A program made the position numbers and the translations under genes. Under the pieces are notes generated by a model. The model was given only the letters and a program-made list of their open reading frames with translations, was not told where the DNA came from and did no database searches. DNA of 64,000 nucleotides, taken from NCBI GenBank assembly GCA_963281155.1, contig CAUJLY010000003.1, positions 3,720,001 to 3,784,000 of the forward strand, in the 5' to 3' direction. This DNA comes from Rhabditophanes sp. KR3021 (lineage: Eukaryota; Nematoda; Chromadorea; Rhabditida; Alloionematidae). Numbering within the stretch: position 1 is the first letter of the stretch; each line of letters begins with the position of its first letter. Positions 12,082 to 24,672 of the stretch are shown here, piece by piece.

Positions 12082-13522
12082 TTATGGAATAAAATCGGAT
12101 TCTGATGGAACAAATTTTGTCGTCACTTTCAGTGCCCTTATCTCGCAAACATGGTCTTCATTATCAACTGCCTCTTTGATAATCATACCTATTGCTCAAA
12201 CTTCAACGTGTCAAATAAAATGGTTTGATTCAAATAAAAATGATAAAAGTGTAAATTATGTTGCAAAGTTTGGGAAAGTTAATATTGTAAGCATCACTAA
12301 TACTAAAACTATTTATATTATGACACCATTCTAGTTCCAACAATTTAAAATCAACGATGTGGTGACTTTTGCAAATGTGACAAATGATTCGGCATGTGGA
12401 AATAGAATAGAAAGAGCAAGTTTTCAAGTATTTAAAAAGTTCAAAATTTTAGTTGTATGCGATAATGAAGTAAAGTTGATTGCTTCATTGCAAGATCCAA
12501 TCAATGCTGTTGGCGATTTATTTTTGGTTCCGAATTCAGCATTTACAGGCAACTATTATTCACTATTTTTTGTACCATCAGTCTATAATAATGTTAATTT
12601 ATTCTCTTTAATCTCAACTACCGAACAAAACAACATAAAAGTAATTTTTATGAACAAAGGGAAGACTTCATGTTATTCAAACATTAACGTAACCAACTCA
12701 GATGATATCATTCTTCTTACACATCAATCACAATCAGACACCGGAAGTGTTATTATTACTAGCGATCATCCAATAATTATATTGCTAACTGCACCTCAAG
12801 CAACCACTTTCAGAAGTAACAACGAATGCATTGATCAAATTTGTTATCCTGATTACGTAACTTATATGCCTCAAAGCCAAAGAGCTGTACATTGTGAAAT
12901 TAACGCACCAACGAAGTTAGATAGAAAGATGATTCTATCTCAATTTACAGATACTATTTACATATCACCTCCATCAGGGTTATGTACAAATCCAATATCT
13001 TTGGATGTATACAGAAAAACAACCTATATTAAACAAAATTCCCTTGTCATAAATGACACAGGCACATTTAGTTTAAAAATGAATGGCTCCACCGAACTTG
13101 GATTAGTTTCTTATTACGGAGGAATGCCATCTTCTCGGTTTGGCAGTTATAGAACATCAGCCTCAAGCAACGCATCTTTTGGACACATTCTTCATTATAT
13201 TCCAAGCATCTCCGAATACATAACTTTAGATACTCAATTTTTCACATTCAATCACAAATGTATACTGGAACTGTATACACATTATTCAATAGACTTGTCG
13301 GATATAACTATTGATGGAGACCCTTTAATAAATATGAGTTTTCAACAATATCAATTGTCAATTTTCGATAATGATTTTGCGCAACTTATCATTTTTATTC
13401 CGTCATATGGCATACATACTATATATGCAGAACGTTCATATACAGGATATGTCATTTGCCAGGGTGCTTTGTCGGCGTATAATACTTTTGCATATACGAT
13501 CGGCTATAATAAAAGGAGTTAA
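12082..13522 (+). CDS. IgGFc-binding-protein N-terminal-like secreted protein (5' exon unresolved)
   Basis: Exons 12082-12286 and 12335-13522 join in frame across a 48-nt GT-AG intron, giving about 460 residues. The first exon starts after a plausible acceptor (ACATTAG) and has no ATG, so the start and signal peptide lie upstream and were not resolved. The long beta-rich, Cys-poor sequence has repeating SDTGSVIITSDHPIIILL and ASFGHILHYIPSISEYI elements, recalling the IgGFc_binding family of nematode and mucosal secreted proteins. That assignment is by pattern only. The stop falls at 13520-13522. Adjacent DNA on both sides is AT-rich and empty. Confidence 0.55.
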
Positions 13523-15400
13523 ATGACATCTGTTTCATATTTATACTTTGTTCATCAATTAATTACATTCCTTAATTATTTGCATTGACTAATTACAGTG
13601 TGAAACTGTCCCGGTTACTGGTGTAAGCAGCAAGTAATTTAGTTAGATCATCAAATCTCATAACACTAAAATAAGATCTTTTATTATGGACAAGGTACGA
13701 TATACATAATAAATAATCACATATAAAATTGCATAAAATATTCAATAGAAACCAAATTGTACAATAAAGAATTCCTTATTCATTTATTTATACTTTTTTG
13801 AAGCTAAATAAACTATACAATAAATATGTGGCGAAAGCAGTTGCATTTAGAATGCGTATTATTATTAAAAGGATGCATTTAATTTTAAATGTGATGCATC
13901 GGATTTAAACACTACCATCAACACTCGTGTAAGTTTGATCGTGATTATATGGACAAAATAAATGCATTTTTCATGTTGAAGGAGGTTGCAGCATTTAAAG
14001 CGTATGTATTTGTGCTGTCTACTCATTTTGTAATTTTTAATACCTCATACAAATCACATTCAATTTTATATTCAACCTGTCTTGATTTATGTTAAGGTTC
14101 TCTTAGGAAGTGGAGTCTAATAATATCTTCAAATTCAAAGTAGTTTTAGAATTGTGCAGATGCTGAAGGATATTTTCACACTGTTGGCGATGATTATATT
14201 TTTTAAACTACAAGTTACATAAGTATTTATCTATTTTTCAGGCAACTCTCAAAGCTTTAGGATTAAAATTCTTCCTCTGTCTATTGATGAATTTAATCTA
14301 ATCTGTTGTAGAAACTTCCTCATTGCCTAATGTTGTTAACGTAAGTAACTATTATAATGTAGAATCTAGATTTTTGGCAGAAACACAAAACTCAACTATA
14401 TCATACCTTCATCCTGAGTAAATTAATTTTCTAATCTTCTTTTGTTGCTAAAGAAAATATATATTAATGGTAGATATAATAATATAACTGCTCTAGTAAA
14501 TTTATGGTTTTTAAAAAATTATTATTTCATCTTACCAAAAATCATACAAAAAGATCGAAAATGGAGTCTGTTTTCGATTTTATCTCATTTTGACGGAGAT
14601 GTAAATTTTTTTAGTAAAAACTCATTTTTTTTCAAAGAAATTCTTTTGCTCAGCTATTAAGACCAATAGAGTAGATGTAACTTTGTTATCACCTAATTGT
14701 CAAGCGGTAAGGTGCAAAAATAATGAGACATAATATGTTGAAGAACCATTAAGTTAGATAACTAATATGCAAGAAAATTAAAAGAGAGGAAGTAGTATGG
14801 TTAATTATAATGTTTAATAGATAGCGTGTAATTGAAATGGTAGTGGCACAATAATAATAATGGAAAAGCTATCAAAATGATACAAGTAGGACATTTTCAA
14901 AGGAGGATCAGCCAAAAAATGAATGGTCAAAATGTTAAAATGAAAGACGAAGAAAATATTTTGGTATTATTAGTATTACTAGCGAAATCTGTGACTTCGC
15001 CACAGTGCGCTTCCTTAAAGAATAATTATAATTTTTGAAAATTAAAACTTATATTATTTAAAAATACTAATAAAAAGGTTTGATTTACTATCTAATGATG
15101 ATAGTTTAATGGAACATTGTAAGTCTTTCTTTGGACAAAAAAATTCCCAGAGTCACAATATTTTTTATTTATTTATTATATCCAACTGATATGTCAAAAA
15201 TAGCCTTCCGAGTTCATTTTCGATACAGTTTCTACGCTCTCTTCATTAATATGAAGTTGGCACACATGAGGTGTATCATATTTTTGATTTGTCTTAACAA
15301 AATATATTGTTTAAAAAATAATTCTTTTATTTTCTGACTAGTGATTGTCGAAGGCTCAGTCCAATCAAGCTCACAAAACACTTCCCCTTGGACTTTTAAA
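13523..15400. other. AT-rich intergenic interval
   Basis: Only short open frames without recognisable domains, and no convincing gene, RNA or repeat array was seen. Confidence 0.45.
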
Positions 15401-15812
15401 TGAGTTTATCTATAAGACATAAATCCTTGTATTTTCATATGTTTTTTACCAAATTACAACGTTATGCATCCAAATCTACAAATGGTCCCACGGTTACCGA
15501 AGCACTCGCCGAAATTGGCCATACCAAAAAATACTCTCAGAATACGTCTCCTCTTTCGTATAAGTATTACTCATTTGGCCTTTCATAGAAAATGTTTTTA
15601 ACGTGACTTACATGATCTCTTCACTAAAACGACTATTCTCGACTGTTGCCCGGCCAGGAATAGGTCAAATAAAAATGCTTTTATACCATTCTTCCTCGTT
15701 TTTGATTCTCTTTCGAATGAACATAATATGGAGATTGTACGTCAACTTCTAATTTTTGACCCTACCTTTAACCTTTCGGCTACAGACTTTATAATGAAAA
15801 AATGGGTATCTT
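15400..15812 (+). pseudogene. Coding-like fragment, unrecognised, probably a remnant
   Basis: An open frame at 15400-15588 and a second in-frame stretch ending at about 15812 (HNMEIVRQLLIFDPTFNLSA, then TDFIMKKWVS before the stop) have less biased amino-acid content than the surrounding AT-rich DNA. They look like pieces of a once-coding sequence broken by stops. No family was recognised. It lies about 300 bp upstream of IFT139. Confidence 0.3.
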
Positions 15813-16107
15813 AAAATTTTTCCATGTACCCAATAAAAAGTTAAAATGAGCTATTAATTTTTAATCAGATCCAAGATTGGGACAGAATTTCTTACACCAG
15901 ACCTCGCATATTTTTCTTGAACAATCTTTTTTCGGCAAATGGCTATTAAATAATAAACCCGTATGCCGTTCTGTTTAGTCTTTATATCTCAATTTTGTTT
16001 TAATATCGAATAAATGCTAGTTTGCATACAAATGGTTGCTTAGCAACCTATAATTTTTAGATAACTTCCTAGTAATTTACAGTTTACATTTATATTATTT
16101 ATATAAA

Positions 16108-19100
16108 ATGGAAAACGATAGAAATATTCGTTCAGAAGTATTTTATAATTTTCGAGAAAAATATTATGGAACAGCTTTAAACATATGCGAAGAATACTTA
16201 CTTCATGCTACATCTAATAAAGTGTTCTTTTTGATTGCCAAGTCATATTGCTTGGTTAAATTGAGTAAGTTGGCGTATTTATTGTTGTTTGTACAATTAA
16301 TTTAGAGAGAACAGCATCTGCATTGCGCCAATTGAATTCATTGAAAGATGATCAACAATTTAAAGTCTCGCTCTTACTTGTAAACAAAATTGCTTTAGAA
16401 GCAGAAACAGAAAAAGGTAAATACATAATATCAATTTGTTGATTCCAAACATTCTTTAGATCTTAATCGGATTAAAGAAGTATCCAAGGAAATAGAAAAC
16501 TTATTTAACAAAGCCACCGAAGAAGATGTTTATACAGGGTGTATTGTTTTAATTTCTGAAAATCAATTACCAAAAGCGAAAACTTTTATTCAGAGAAATG
16601 TGAAAGATGACACTAATCAGGATATCAGTTGTTTGTTAGGTGCTTTAAACTTTCAGTGACAATATTTTATAAAATTACAAAAATTAAATATCGACCAAGG
16701 ATAATTTGTTCTTCATATTCACATTCCGAGAAGTCGTTTAGGATGAGTAGGGCAACTTCTAAGGTGACTTGAGGGTCCATGGATAATACAAAATCTAGAG
16801 AAGGCTTACCACTGTCGCTATTTGTAAGTTGATGTCTGAGTGCATTGATCAGGATACTTTCTACATTTTCCGCAATTGTTTTTGTAGGGTATTCTTTCTT
16901 TACTACAATTAACTTCTTTTCAGCTGTAACAATCTTGTTGAGAAATGCTCTTTCTTGTCAAAAACAAAATCCAATTTCACAGAGCAATTGAAGCAAGATT
17001 TGTGACTTCCCCATCTTGACTGAAAATTGAACGCTTCACCAGCATATCGTATGGCTTTCATATTTTCTTTTACTGTCCGCCTATGAGAAAAAAGTGTTGG
17101 GTTGAAGAATAAGTAAACCAGCAAGTTCTGCCTCCTTCAGTAGCATTGAGATCGTCTAATTTCTTTTTGATTGCAACAGCTTTAGGAAGAGCTTCTTCTT
17201 TACTATCTACCAATTCGATCAACTTCTTTGGTACCCCAATTCTATCTGTATCACCGCTCTTCCAATTCAGACTTATGTGCAGCTAATCTCCTGTCTTTAT
17301 TATCGCCTCTCCAATATACCAGAGACATTTCATAAAGGCATAGACAAAATGTGCTCCGATCAATGGATCGCCAACTTTTTTCAATTCTGTAAAAAGGAAG
17401 TTGTACAATACTCCCCTTTCTTCTCGTCAGCAATTTTCATTCTAAGCTCTGCTAACATTTTCTTCAACCCTTTGTAGCGAAAGAAGATAATAGGAACAGA
17501 TACATCACGAAGAACTAAAGAAGGATCCAAAAGAGTGTCCGACTTCTTTCTTGATGTAGACTCACTCAGCTTTTTGAAAGGAGCTTTAAGAGCAGTGGCA
17601 AGCAGAGATTTTAGAACCAACTTTTGGCAAAAACTTCGCCATTGGTCCTCTTTCTCTAGTACCTTCAACAACCTTGATGGTTTGGCAATCTTCATCACTC
17701 TTCATAGCTTTGTCTAAAGTAAATAGCATAAATTCAAACTTACTTGGACCGGTGTCTTTCGCACGTTTTCCAAAAGTGAGACTTTCGCCATCGGCACGGC
17801 TCCGTTTGACTACTACCGTTTTAATACCTGCACTACTTTGCAATCCTTGCGACAGTCTATTCACATCTTCTCCAGAAACGGGGAACCTTCTTTCTTTTAA
17901 GTTCGTCGGTTGCTTTCTCTTGTCCCATTTTAGAATAAATAAACACCAATTGAGGCGATGTTGGCACTAAAGTTAATAAGAATGAGTAATTACGTTAGTT
18001 TGATCATAATATACACGTAAATAACTTGAGCTAATATACAAATTTAAAAGAACGAAGTTTAAAAGAGCTGTTTTACGCAGTCTCTTTAAATTTGATACTA
18101 AATATCATAACATACAAATAACCAAAATTAAACTAAATATAGAACTAATAAAAAAAGACGAATAAACTTGTAAATTGTTTGTAGGTTGGATTGAATATTA
18201 TAATAATAACGATATAAAACTAGCTTTCAAGTATTTTGATATTGCGCGAGAGGAAAAAATGTGTGAAATGTATTTGGGGCGAGCAAAATTGTTTGAATTA
18301 ACACACCAATATGGGGAAATGATGAATTTATTGAACGACTTTCAGCAAGAATATCCTACATTCTTACCTGTTCAGATTGAACTAATTAAAGCCAACATGG
18401 TCTTAAAAAGTTGGGATAAAGTTAATGAAGCTATTCAAAACGCCTCCTTAATTAATAATGAAAGTATTGGAGTAAGACTGCTAGAAGTCATTTACAATGT
18501 GATGATACGTGGCCAATATCAGCTATACGAGAGTGTCCTGGCAGATTTATTTGAAACTGTAGATAGAATAGAGGAAAGCAATCATGATTTGACTGTTTTG
18601 ATAGCCCAGTTGCTTTTAAGCATTTCATTGGATAATCCGATTGTCATAAATTATGGCAATAAATTTATGAATAAAGCGATCGAGATGAATGATAGTGTTT
18701 ATAATTTATCCCTTCGCTGTCAATATTTGATTAAAATGAACAAAGAAAAAGAAGCTTTAACTTTGTCAACTGATATCTTAAAAGTATATACAGGAGAGTC
18801 TCCAGACGTCCTTCTAGTTTTAGTTTTGTGTTACCTCGTAAACGGCAAAAAAGTTGAAGCTAAAACACAACTGGAGTTTTTGAAACATTCACATCCGAAA
18901 ATTACCCGTCATATTGGATACTACCATTTAGAAGCAATAGTTGAGAAAAATAATAATAAACCACATGAAATTATTGTTAGTTGCACAAAAAATGGAATTG
19001 ACATTCATTTGGCTAATTTGCAAAACATGGCATATGGGAATTCCTATCTTGTGGCAATTAATTGTGATATTTTGATTTCGATGTGTCAAACTTTATTCGA

Positions 19101-22100
19101 AATTGCTCCCTTGGCGCCGTCAAAAGTGGTTGATCCTACATTAAAAGAAGTTTCTAGAATTTTGGCAATCATACATTCTAATTTTCCTGGAATAGATAGA
19201 GCTATTTATTTGTTAGCTAAAGCCAAATTCCTAGAATTTGAAATCGAAGAAGCTGAATCACTCTTAAAGAAGTGTATTGATAAACCTCAGCAAATAGCAG
19301 AAGTTTATTTGCTAATGGCTCAAATACAAATACAAAGACGTAAAATTGAAGAAGCTGAAAAGTATCTTGATAGTGGACTGAGTTTAAACTTTAAAGTTAA
19401 AGAACATCCCTTGTATCACCTGACCAAGGCTTTGTTGCTTAAACAAGAAAAGAAAATTGATGAAAGTATACTTTTGTTAAAACAGGCTCTTACTTTGCCA
19501 ACATTTAAAGAAAATAAAAATCAGTCAGATTCACTGCATGTAAGTGATAATGATAAAATATCAATTTATCTTGAGTTGATTGATTCTCTTCAAATGATAA
19601 ATAATATCAAAGAAGCAGATCAGTACATGATTCAAGCTACTGAATTTTGCAAAGGCAAACCTGAAGAACAGCAGTTATTTTTAATGAGTGCACAATTGAG
19701 AATATATCGCGGAGATGTCGATGGGGGAGTCCAAATTCTTAATAATATTGCGCCTCAACAACCAAACTACCAAATGGCTCAACTCAAATTAGCAGAAATT
19801 TATATGGATGAAAAAAAAGATCCGTCCAAATTTGCCAAATGCTACCAAAATATTCTCGAATCCAATCCAACAGTAGAAACGTACATGTTATTAGGTGATG
19901 CTTACATGTCAGTCCAAGAGCCATTGAAGGCAATTGAAGTCTATGAAACTGCAATGAAAAAAAATCCACGTAAGCTAAACGGAAGGGAAACAAAAATTTT
20001 ATTAAACTATTCATCAGTCATTGCACATGCATCGACACAATTTAGGAAATATATTTCTGGCATAGAGCACTTTCCATGTCGAAATTGGTGATCTAGTACT
20101 TGAATCTTTCCGCAAGGATGAACTCGAGATTTTCAGCTAACTCTTTTGTAGGAACTGGCAGCTTGAGATGAAGGGTTTCTGCCGGATGGTTCTTCATTTT
20201 ATCCATTCTTGACTCTTTTCTGTCAAACAAGTCACTGTTCTTAAGAATACGATTGTACTTTTGATGGTGTCCATCAATTCTGTCAACCTTTCGTGATTTC
20301 CCAACATAGAAACTTCCTTTCTTGAAACTTGGATAGTTAGAGAGAGTGCCGTCGGCTTCTCTTGGATCAAGCAAAAAGTATATATATGCTTAACGTTCTT
20401 CAAAAGTAGTTTTCCAACTAGGTCACACTCTGTCCAACCATTCATAGGCATTGAAATTGGTGTTGTATTTTTGTTCAGCAATACACAATTCTCCACATAG
20501 ACGGAATTGGATGTGATATGCTACGATGACCATTGGTAACCAACTTGCAGTGTGTACAGTGAACTTCCTTGGCGCATTCCTTTGCCTCAGTATGAGATTC
20601 GAACAGGGGTTCATTTGAAAATCTGAGAAGACATTCTTACACTCAAGCTTGGGTTTTTGAAATTTAGGGGCAGTAGATCTTGCCATTTCGTAGCCAACTT
20701 CTTCGGCATTAATAACATCTCTCAAGTGCTGACCCATTTTCTTGACTTGTCTAGGCTTGAGATTGTTGACAAATTCTGAAAAAATATTACCCATTTTCAA
20801 ATTTAGTGAATCTTCAAAAGTAGCAATGAATATTCTTTCCAGGGCAAAAGCAGCTTTGACAGGATACCACATTTGACCATTTAATTTGAAGAATCTCATC
20901 TCAACAATCTCTTTGATGCCTTCAGCTAAGCACTGGTCCCAACTATTGACAATTAGTCCTTCTTCGTTGACAAGAGACTATGACCGCGAAGTTTACAAGC
21001 AATTTTTCCTTTTGTGAACATCATACTTGGCAAATTCATTCTTAGGATTATACATCCGAACTCCACCACACTCTTTATCCTTAGTCTTGATAACGTAAAA
21101 GTTCATTTTTCCTATCCCACCAGCAGTTTCTTTAATTAAAAGATCCATCAATTGAACAGCAGTAGAGTTCCTAGCCATCTTTCTTTGTGATTTCAATACC
21201 TTGCAAGTGGCATTGGTAAAATGATCCGGTTGAGAAAAGTATTACTTGATTTGAAAATAACTAATATTCAAAAAATATTCTTTTAAAAAGATACCTTAGT
21301 ACATAGTTTACTTTATTGGGTGTAGACATAACCGGTTCCATACGAGAATTTCGTTCACCCATTATGTCTACACCCAATAAATTTACGCTTAAAAGAACGA
21401 TACAATATAACATCTAATTCTATTCGTCCAGGTGATTTTAATTTAAGTGAAAAAATTGGAAATGCATATGTCAAATGTCATATGTATCATAAAGCTATAA
21501 ATTTTTATGAATCTGCTATGAAGGATGGAAAGCAAAATAAGATGAGGTATAGCTATGCAGAACAGTTGTATAAAATGGGAAATTATGAGAAATGTGATAA
21601 GGTTATCGAAGAAGGGCTAAGTATTGACCGGGAATCAAGAGCTATACCAACAATCCGCGAAAATGTAAATTATTTGATGCTAAAAGCAAACGTATATTCT
21701 AAACAATCCAATTGGCAAGAATCTGTAAATTCTATGCATAGAGCTAAAGAATTCCAGTTAAGAATAGTTTCCTTATCAGGGGAGGAGAAGATATCCAGAT
21801 CAAATGAACGAGATATAGCTGCTACAATTGCAGCTAAAATGGGTGATATTTACTCTATTCGAAGAGAATACTCAAAGGCTATAGACTTATACAAGGAGGC
21901 GATTAGATTAAATGATTCTAATGTGGAAAACATGGCCTCTTTAGCAAAAACTCATATGGCTCTAGGAGAAACAGCAAGATGCCAACAACAATGCAAGATA
22001 ATCTTAGAAAAAGATAAAAACAACGATGATGCCACCTTACTTTTGGCAGATATGATGTATGAACAAAATGAAACTAAAGACGCGCTTCTATATTATTGCC

Positions 22101-23159
22101 AACTGTTGGAGAGAGAAACCCATGTAAGTTTAAGGACATATTCACTTTATTTAAGTTGTTTTCTAGGCCAATATTCTGCGTTAGCTAGATGCATTGAACT
22201 TTGTAGAAGAATAGGGGATATTGAAAAAGCGGTGGAATATATCCGAAATTGCATTGAAAAAGATCCGAGAGTTAAGTTTAAAGCTGGATATAATTATTGT
22301 TGTGGATTAATTGAATGGTATTCTGAAGAACCAAACGCAGCATTACAAGCGTTTTACAGAGCCAAGCGTGATCCAGAATGGGGTGAGAGAGCCATATATA
22401 ATATGGTGGACATCTGTTTAAACCCCGAAAACGAAATAATTGTAAGAGAAGATTTTGAAAGTATGGGAGAAAAAGTTGACGAAACTCCAAGTTCTGAATC
22501 CGAAAATGCAGCTAAATTTTTGCAAGAATTATCAAAAAAAGTAGCAGCTACAACAAAATACAAAATTGTTGAAAATTTGGTGCTTGCCTCGTCAAATAAT
22601 AAGAGAAATATCGAAAAGGCATTATCGTCTTTATTGCTAATAGCCGCAGAAGATGAAAAGAATAAAAAAATAAATGTTACGGCTACATATGCCTGTGGTC
22701 GAATTTATATTCTAATAAGACAAATGCAAAAGGCAAAAGACACTTTAAAGAAAATAATGAATCATCCCTGGACAATCGAAGAAGCCGAATATTTACAAAG
22801 AGCGTGGCTATTACTAGCAGACATTTATTTTATTCAAAAGAAATGGGAAAATTCAATGATTATCCTAAAAAACGTCCTTAAATATAACCAATCATGTATC
22901 AAAGCAATGGAAATATTAGGCAAGCTGAAGGAAAAAAGAGCAATTGTATGACGAAGCTGTCGTACATTTCCATAGTGCATGGATGCTCGGAAAACAAAGA
23001 AATCTGTCCACAGGAATGAAATTAGCACTTTGTTTATTAAAAAATGGAAAACACTTTGATTGCATTGATATTTGCAATTACATTTTACAAGTAAACCCAA
23101 ATTATCCTGGATTAAAAGATGGTGTTTTGTTGAAAGCAAGAATGATGTTGAGAAGTTAA
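16108..23159 (+). CDS. TTC21B: IFT139 (TTC21B-like) intraflagellar transport A subunit
   Basis: A TPR-repeat protein of about 1,220 residues, close to the family's usual length. IFT139 is a peripheral IFT-A subunit needed for retrograde transport in cilia, so the animal has ciliated cells. Exons are 16108-16264, 16306-16416, 16460-16639, 18185-19969 and 21432-23159. Recognisable landmarks are FPVQIELIK-like and FKVKEHPLYHL, LLGDAYMSVQEPLKAIEVYE, KIGNAYVKCHMYHKAINFYE and the tail IDICNYILQVNPNYP. Two introns (1545 and 1462 bp) each contain an antisense GIY-YIG element, and the codons join perfectly across both (GG|GW and NPR|D). A one-base surplus in the A run near 22938 breaks the frame between LKEK and EQLYDEA. 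A well-formed 43-nt intron at 22124-22166 is out of phase by one base. Confidence 0.92.
16645..18180 (-). mobile_element. Intronic GIY-YIG element E3 (antisense in IFT139)
   Basis: The element occupies intron 16640-18184. Its minus strand codes in broken frames. An N-terminal region lies at about 17860-17380 (FFRYKGLKKMLAELRMKIAD block), then RTVKENMKAIRYAGEAFNF and KLDFVFDKKEHF around 17050-16940, then TIAENVESILINALRHQL at about 16870. The last stretch carries the Glu of the GIY-YIG fold and matches E1, E2 and E4. Frameshifts and stops indicate decay. The upstream end (18058-18090) has an imperfect inverted repeat like that in E2, preceded by TTTAAAAGAACGA, which also occurs in E4. Confidence 0.65.
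18043..18090. repeat. Imperfect inverted repeat and shared motif at the upstream end of E3
   Basis: TTTAAAAGAGCTG and CAGTCTCTTTAAA pair with one bulge on each side around TTTTACG. The preceding TTTAAAAGAACGA recurs as CTTAAAAGAACGA at 21388-21400 in E4 and resembles TTTTAAAGAACTA in E2. Confidence 0.5.
19975..21430 (-). mobile_element. Intronic GIY-YIG element E4 (antisense in IFT139)
   Basis: The element lies in intron 19970-21431 and is coded on the minus strand from about 21196 down to 20093. An N-terminal open segment (20899-20423, about 158 aa) of unknown fold precedes a C-terminal GIY-YIG domain. That domain shows LDPREADGTLSNYPSFKKG, SFYVGKSRKVDRIDGHHQKY with the YIG-like YVG and Arg/His positions, and ELAENLEFILAERF with the Glu. 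LLDP..FYVGK..HH resembles the ANKLE1/LEM-3 type of GIY-YIG nuclease. The parts lie in different frames, so at least two indels are needed to read through. A perfect 20-bp inverted repeat sits at its upstream end (21312-21381). Confidence 0.72.
21312..21381. repeat. Perfect 20-bp inverted repeat with a 30-nt spacer
   Basis: The arm TTTATTGGGTGTAGACATAA at 21312-21331 is exactly complementary to 21362-21381. It lies within the IFT139 intron between the E4 coding region and the splice acceptor. It could be the terminal structure of E4, a separate short foldback element, or a recognition palindrome. Confidence 0.85.
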
Positions 23160-23267
23160 TTTACAAAGATTAGCAAACTACCTATAAAATAATTCATTAA
23201 TTCAAAATACACCTTGATATCGCAATTATATTTTGCAATAAAAACAATATCATTGCGAATTATAAAG

Positions 23268-23520
23268 AATGTGATTTTAATATTAAATAAAAAGGTGATT
23301 TTGATATTAAATAAAAAGTAATTTTAATATTAAATAAAGAAGGTGATTTCAATATTAAATAAAGAAGGTGATTTTAATATTAGGTAAAGAAGGTAATTTT
23401 AATATTAGGTAAAGAAGGTGATTTTAATATTAAGTAAAGAAGGTGATTCTAATATTAGGTAAAGAAGGTGATTCTAATATTAGGTAAAGAAGGTGATTTT
23501 AATATTAAGTAAAGAAGTTT
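23268..23520. repeat. Tandem array of about ten 25-bp units
   Basis: The unit is close to GTGATTTTAATATTA followed by RRTAAAGAAG and is repeated with small changes. It lies between the convergent 3' ends of IFT139 and the coiled-coil gene. No function is apparent. Confidence 0.85.
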
Positions 23521-23729
23521 ATTTATTGAAAATTGTTAACAAAATAATAATTATATTCATTCAAAATATGCCTTTCTTGTGGCAGTTCATATTTCATAAT
23601 GAAGAAAATATTATGCACTTATATATTAACTTTAAAGAAGTTGATTTATTGAAAATATTATTTATCTCCGAAAATAATGTCACCAATAAATTATTTAGAG
23701 ACCTCGTATTGGCTTTATCAAATAATAAT

Positions 23730-24357
23730 TTATTGTGCTGAAAATGAAGGATTTGAGAATTCATCCGTAACACTGATTTGTGGACTACCTCTCTTGGCAG
23801 CAGCTTCTTTTCGGCGATAGAAAGTTTGCAATCTCCGAATTTTGTTCCGTTCATACTTCTGTAACTTTTTGGCCAACATAGAGCATTCCTCGTTGACTGT
23901 CTCAATTCTATTATACATTCTTGAAACTTCGTCACATAAACTTGCATGATGCTAAAACAAATTATTAAAGAGTAGAATGTAATTTTTAACTTACAAAAAT
24001 AGAATGACGACAATATTTTGTGTATGCCTTAGTCTTAGCCCGGTATTTTTCATCCTCCGCATTTTGTCTTATCTGTGCTGCGGTTAATCTGGGTGCAGAA
24101 GGCTTCTTTTTGGTAGCAGGCTGAGATTGTGCCTTAACTGGAGTAGGAAGATCACCACTTACATCTTTAACAACTCTTTTTATAGTTTTCGCTGGCTTGG
24201 GTGGAGGATTGTCACGTGGCATATTATGTTCCTGCATTATGTGATTATTGAGAATGACTCTTACATTATTTGCAGCTTCATCGTCTATCTTTGAGTTCTT
24301 TTTAGATTGGTGGTAGTTTTTGTTTGAGGTATAATTTTTAGTTTTAGATTGGCTCAT
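23730..24357 (-). CDS. Basic coiled-coil protein, unrecognised
   Basis: Two exons (24357-23995 and 23951-23730) join in frame across a 42-nt GT-AG intron, giving about 194 residues. The N-terminal half is Lys/Pro-rich and low in hydrophobics, so probably disordered. The C-terminal half (EVSRMYNRIETVNEECSMLA, then KKLQKYERNKIRRLQ) looks like a coiled coil with a basic stretch. No family was recognised. It is convergent with IFT139 and divergent from CDC20, about 315 bp away, so those two may share an upstream region. Confidence 0.6.
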
Positions 24358-24672
24358 CTTAATAACAAAATAGGTTTATAATTAAAATACGAATGTCACA
24401 GTTGAAATTAACGGATAGATTTACCATCAAATATTCAATGATAAGTGGCTTATGATTTTGAAGCTGTTTACGCAAAATGTATGTTCAAACGCGGTATGTA
24501 TTTCTCCAATGTTGTTCCTTCTCAGACAACAAAACAATTTACCGCCCATCGCATTTAATAATTAAGTCTAACCATCCTGCTTTTATAGTACACGCATTTA
24601 TTCCAAAACGTATCTCACTTAATGCTTATTTTTTAGAATACCACTTGGAAAACTCCTTTTTAACAACAAAAT

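Noticed and set aside
17277..17970. Plus-strand open frames in the IFT139 intron
   Set aside because: They are shadows of the minus-strand nuclease coding sequence.
19970..20091. Continuation of the IFT139 reading frame past NPR
   Set aside because: The frame stays open for 40 codons by chance. Homology resumes at 21432, and the donor C|GTAAGC at 19970 gives an exact codon join.
23268..23520. CRISPR-like or satellite array
   Set aside because: Contiguous degenerate 25-bp tandem units without spacers in animal DNA, so a simple minisatellite.
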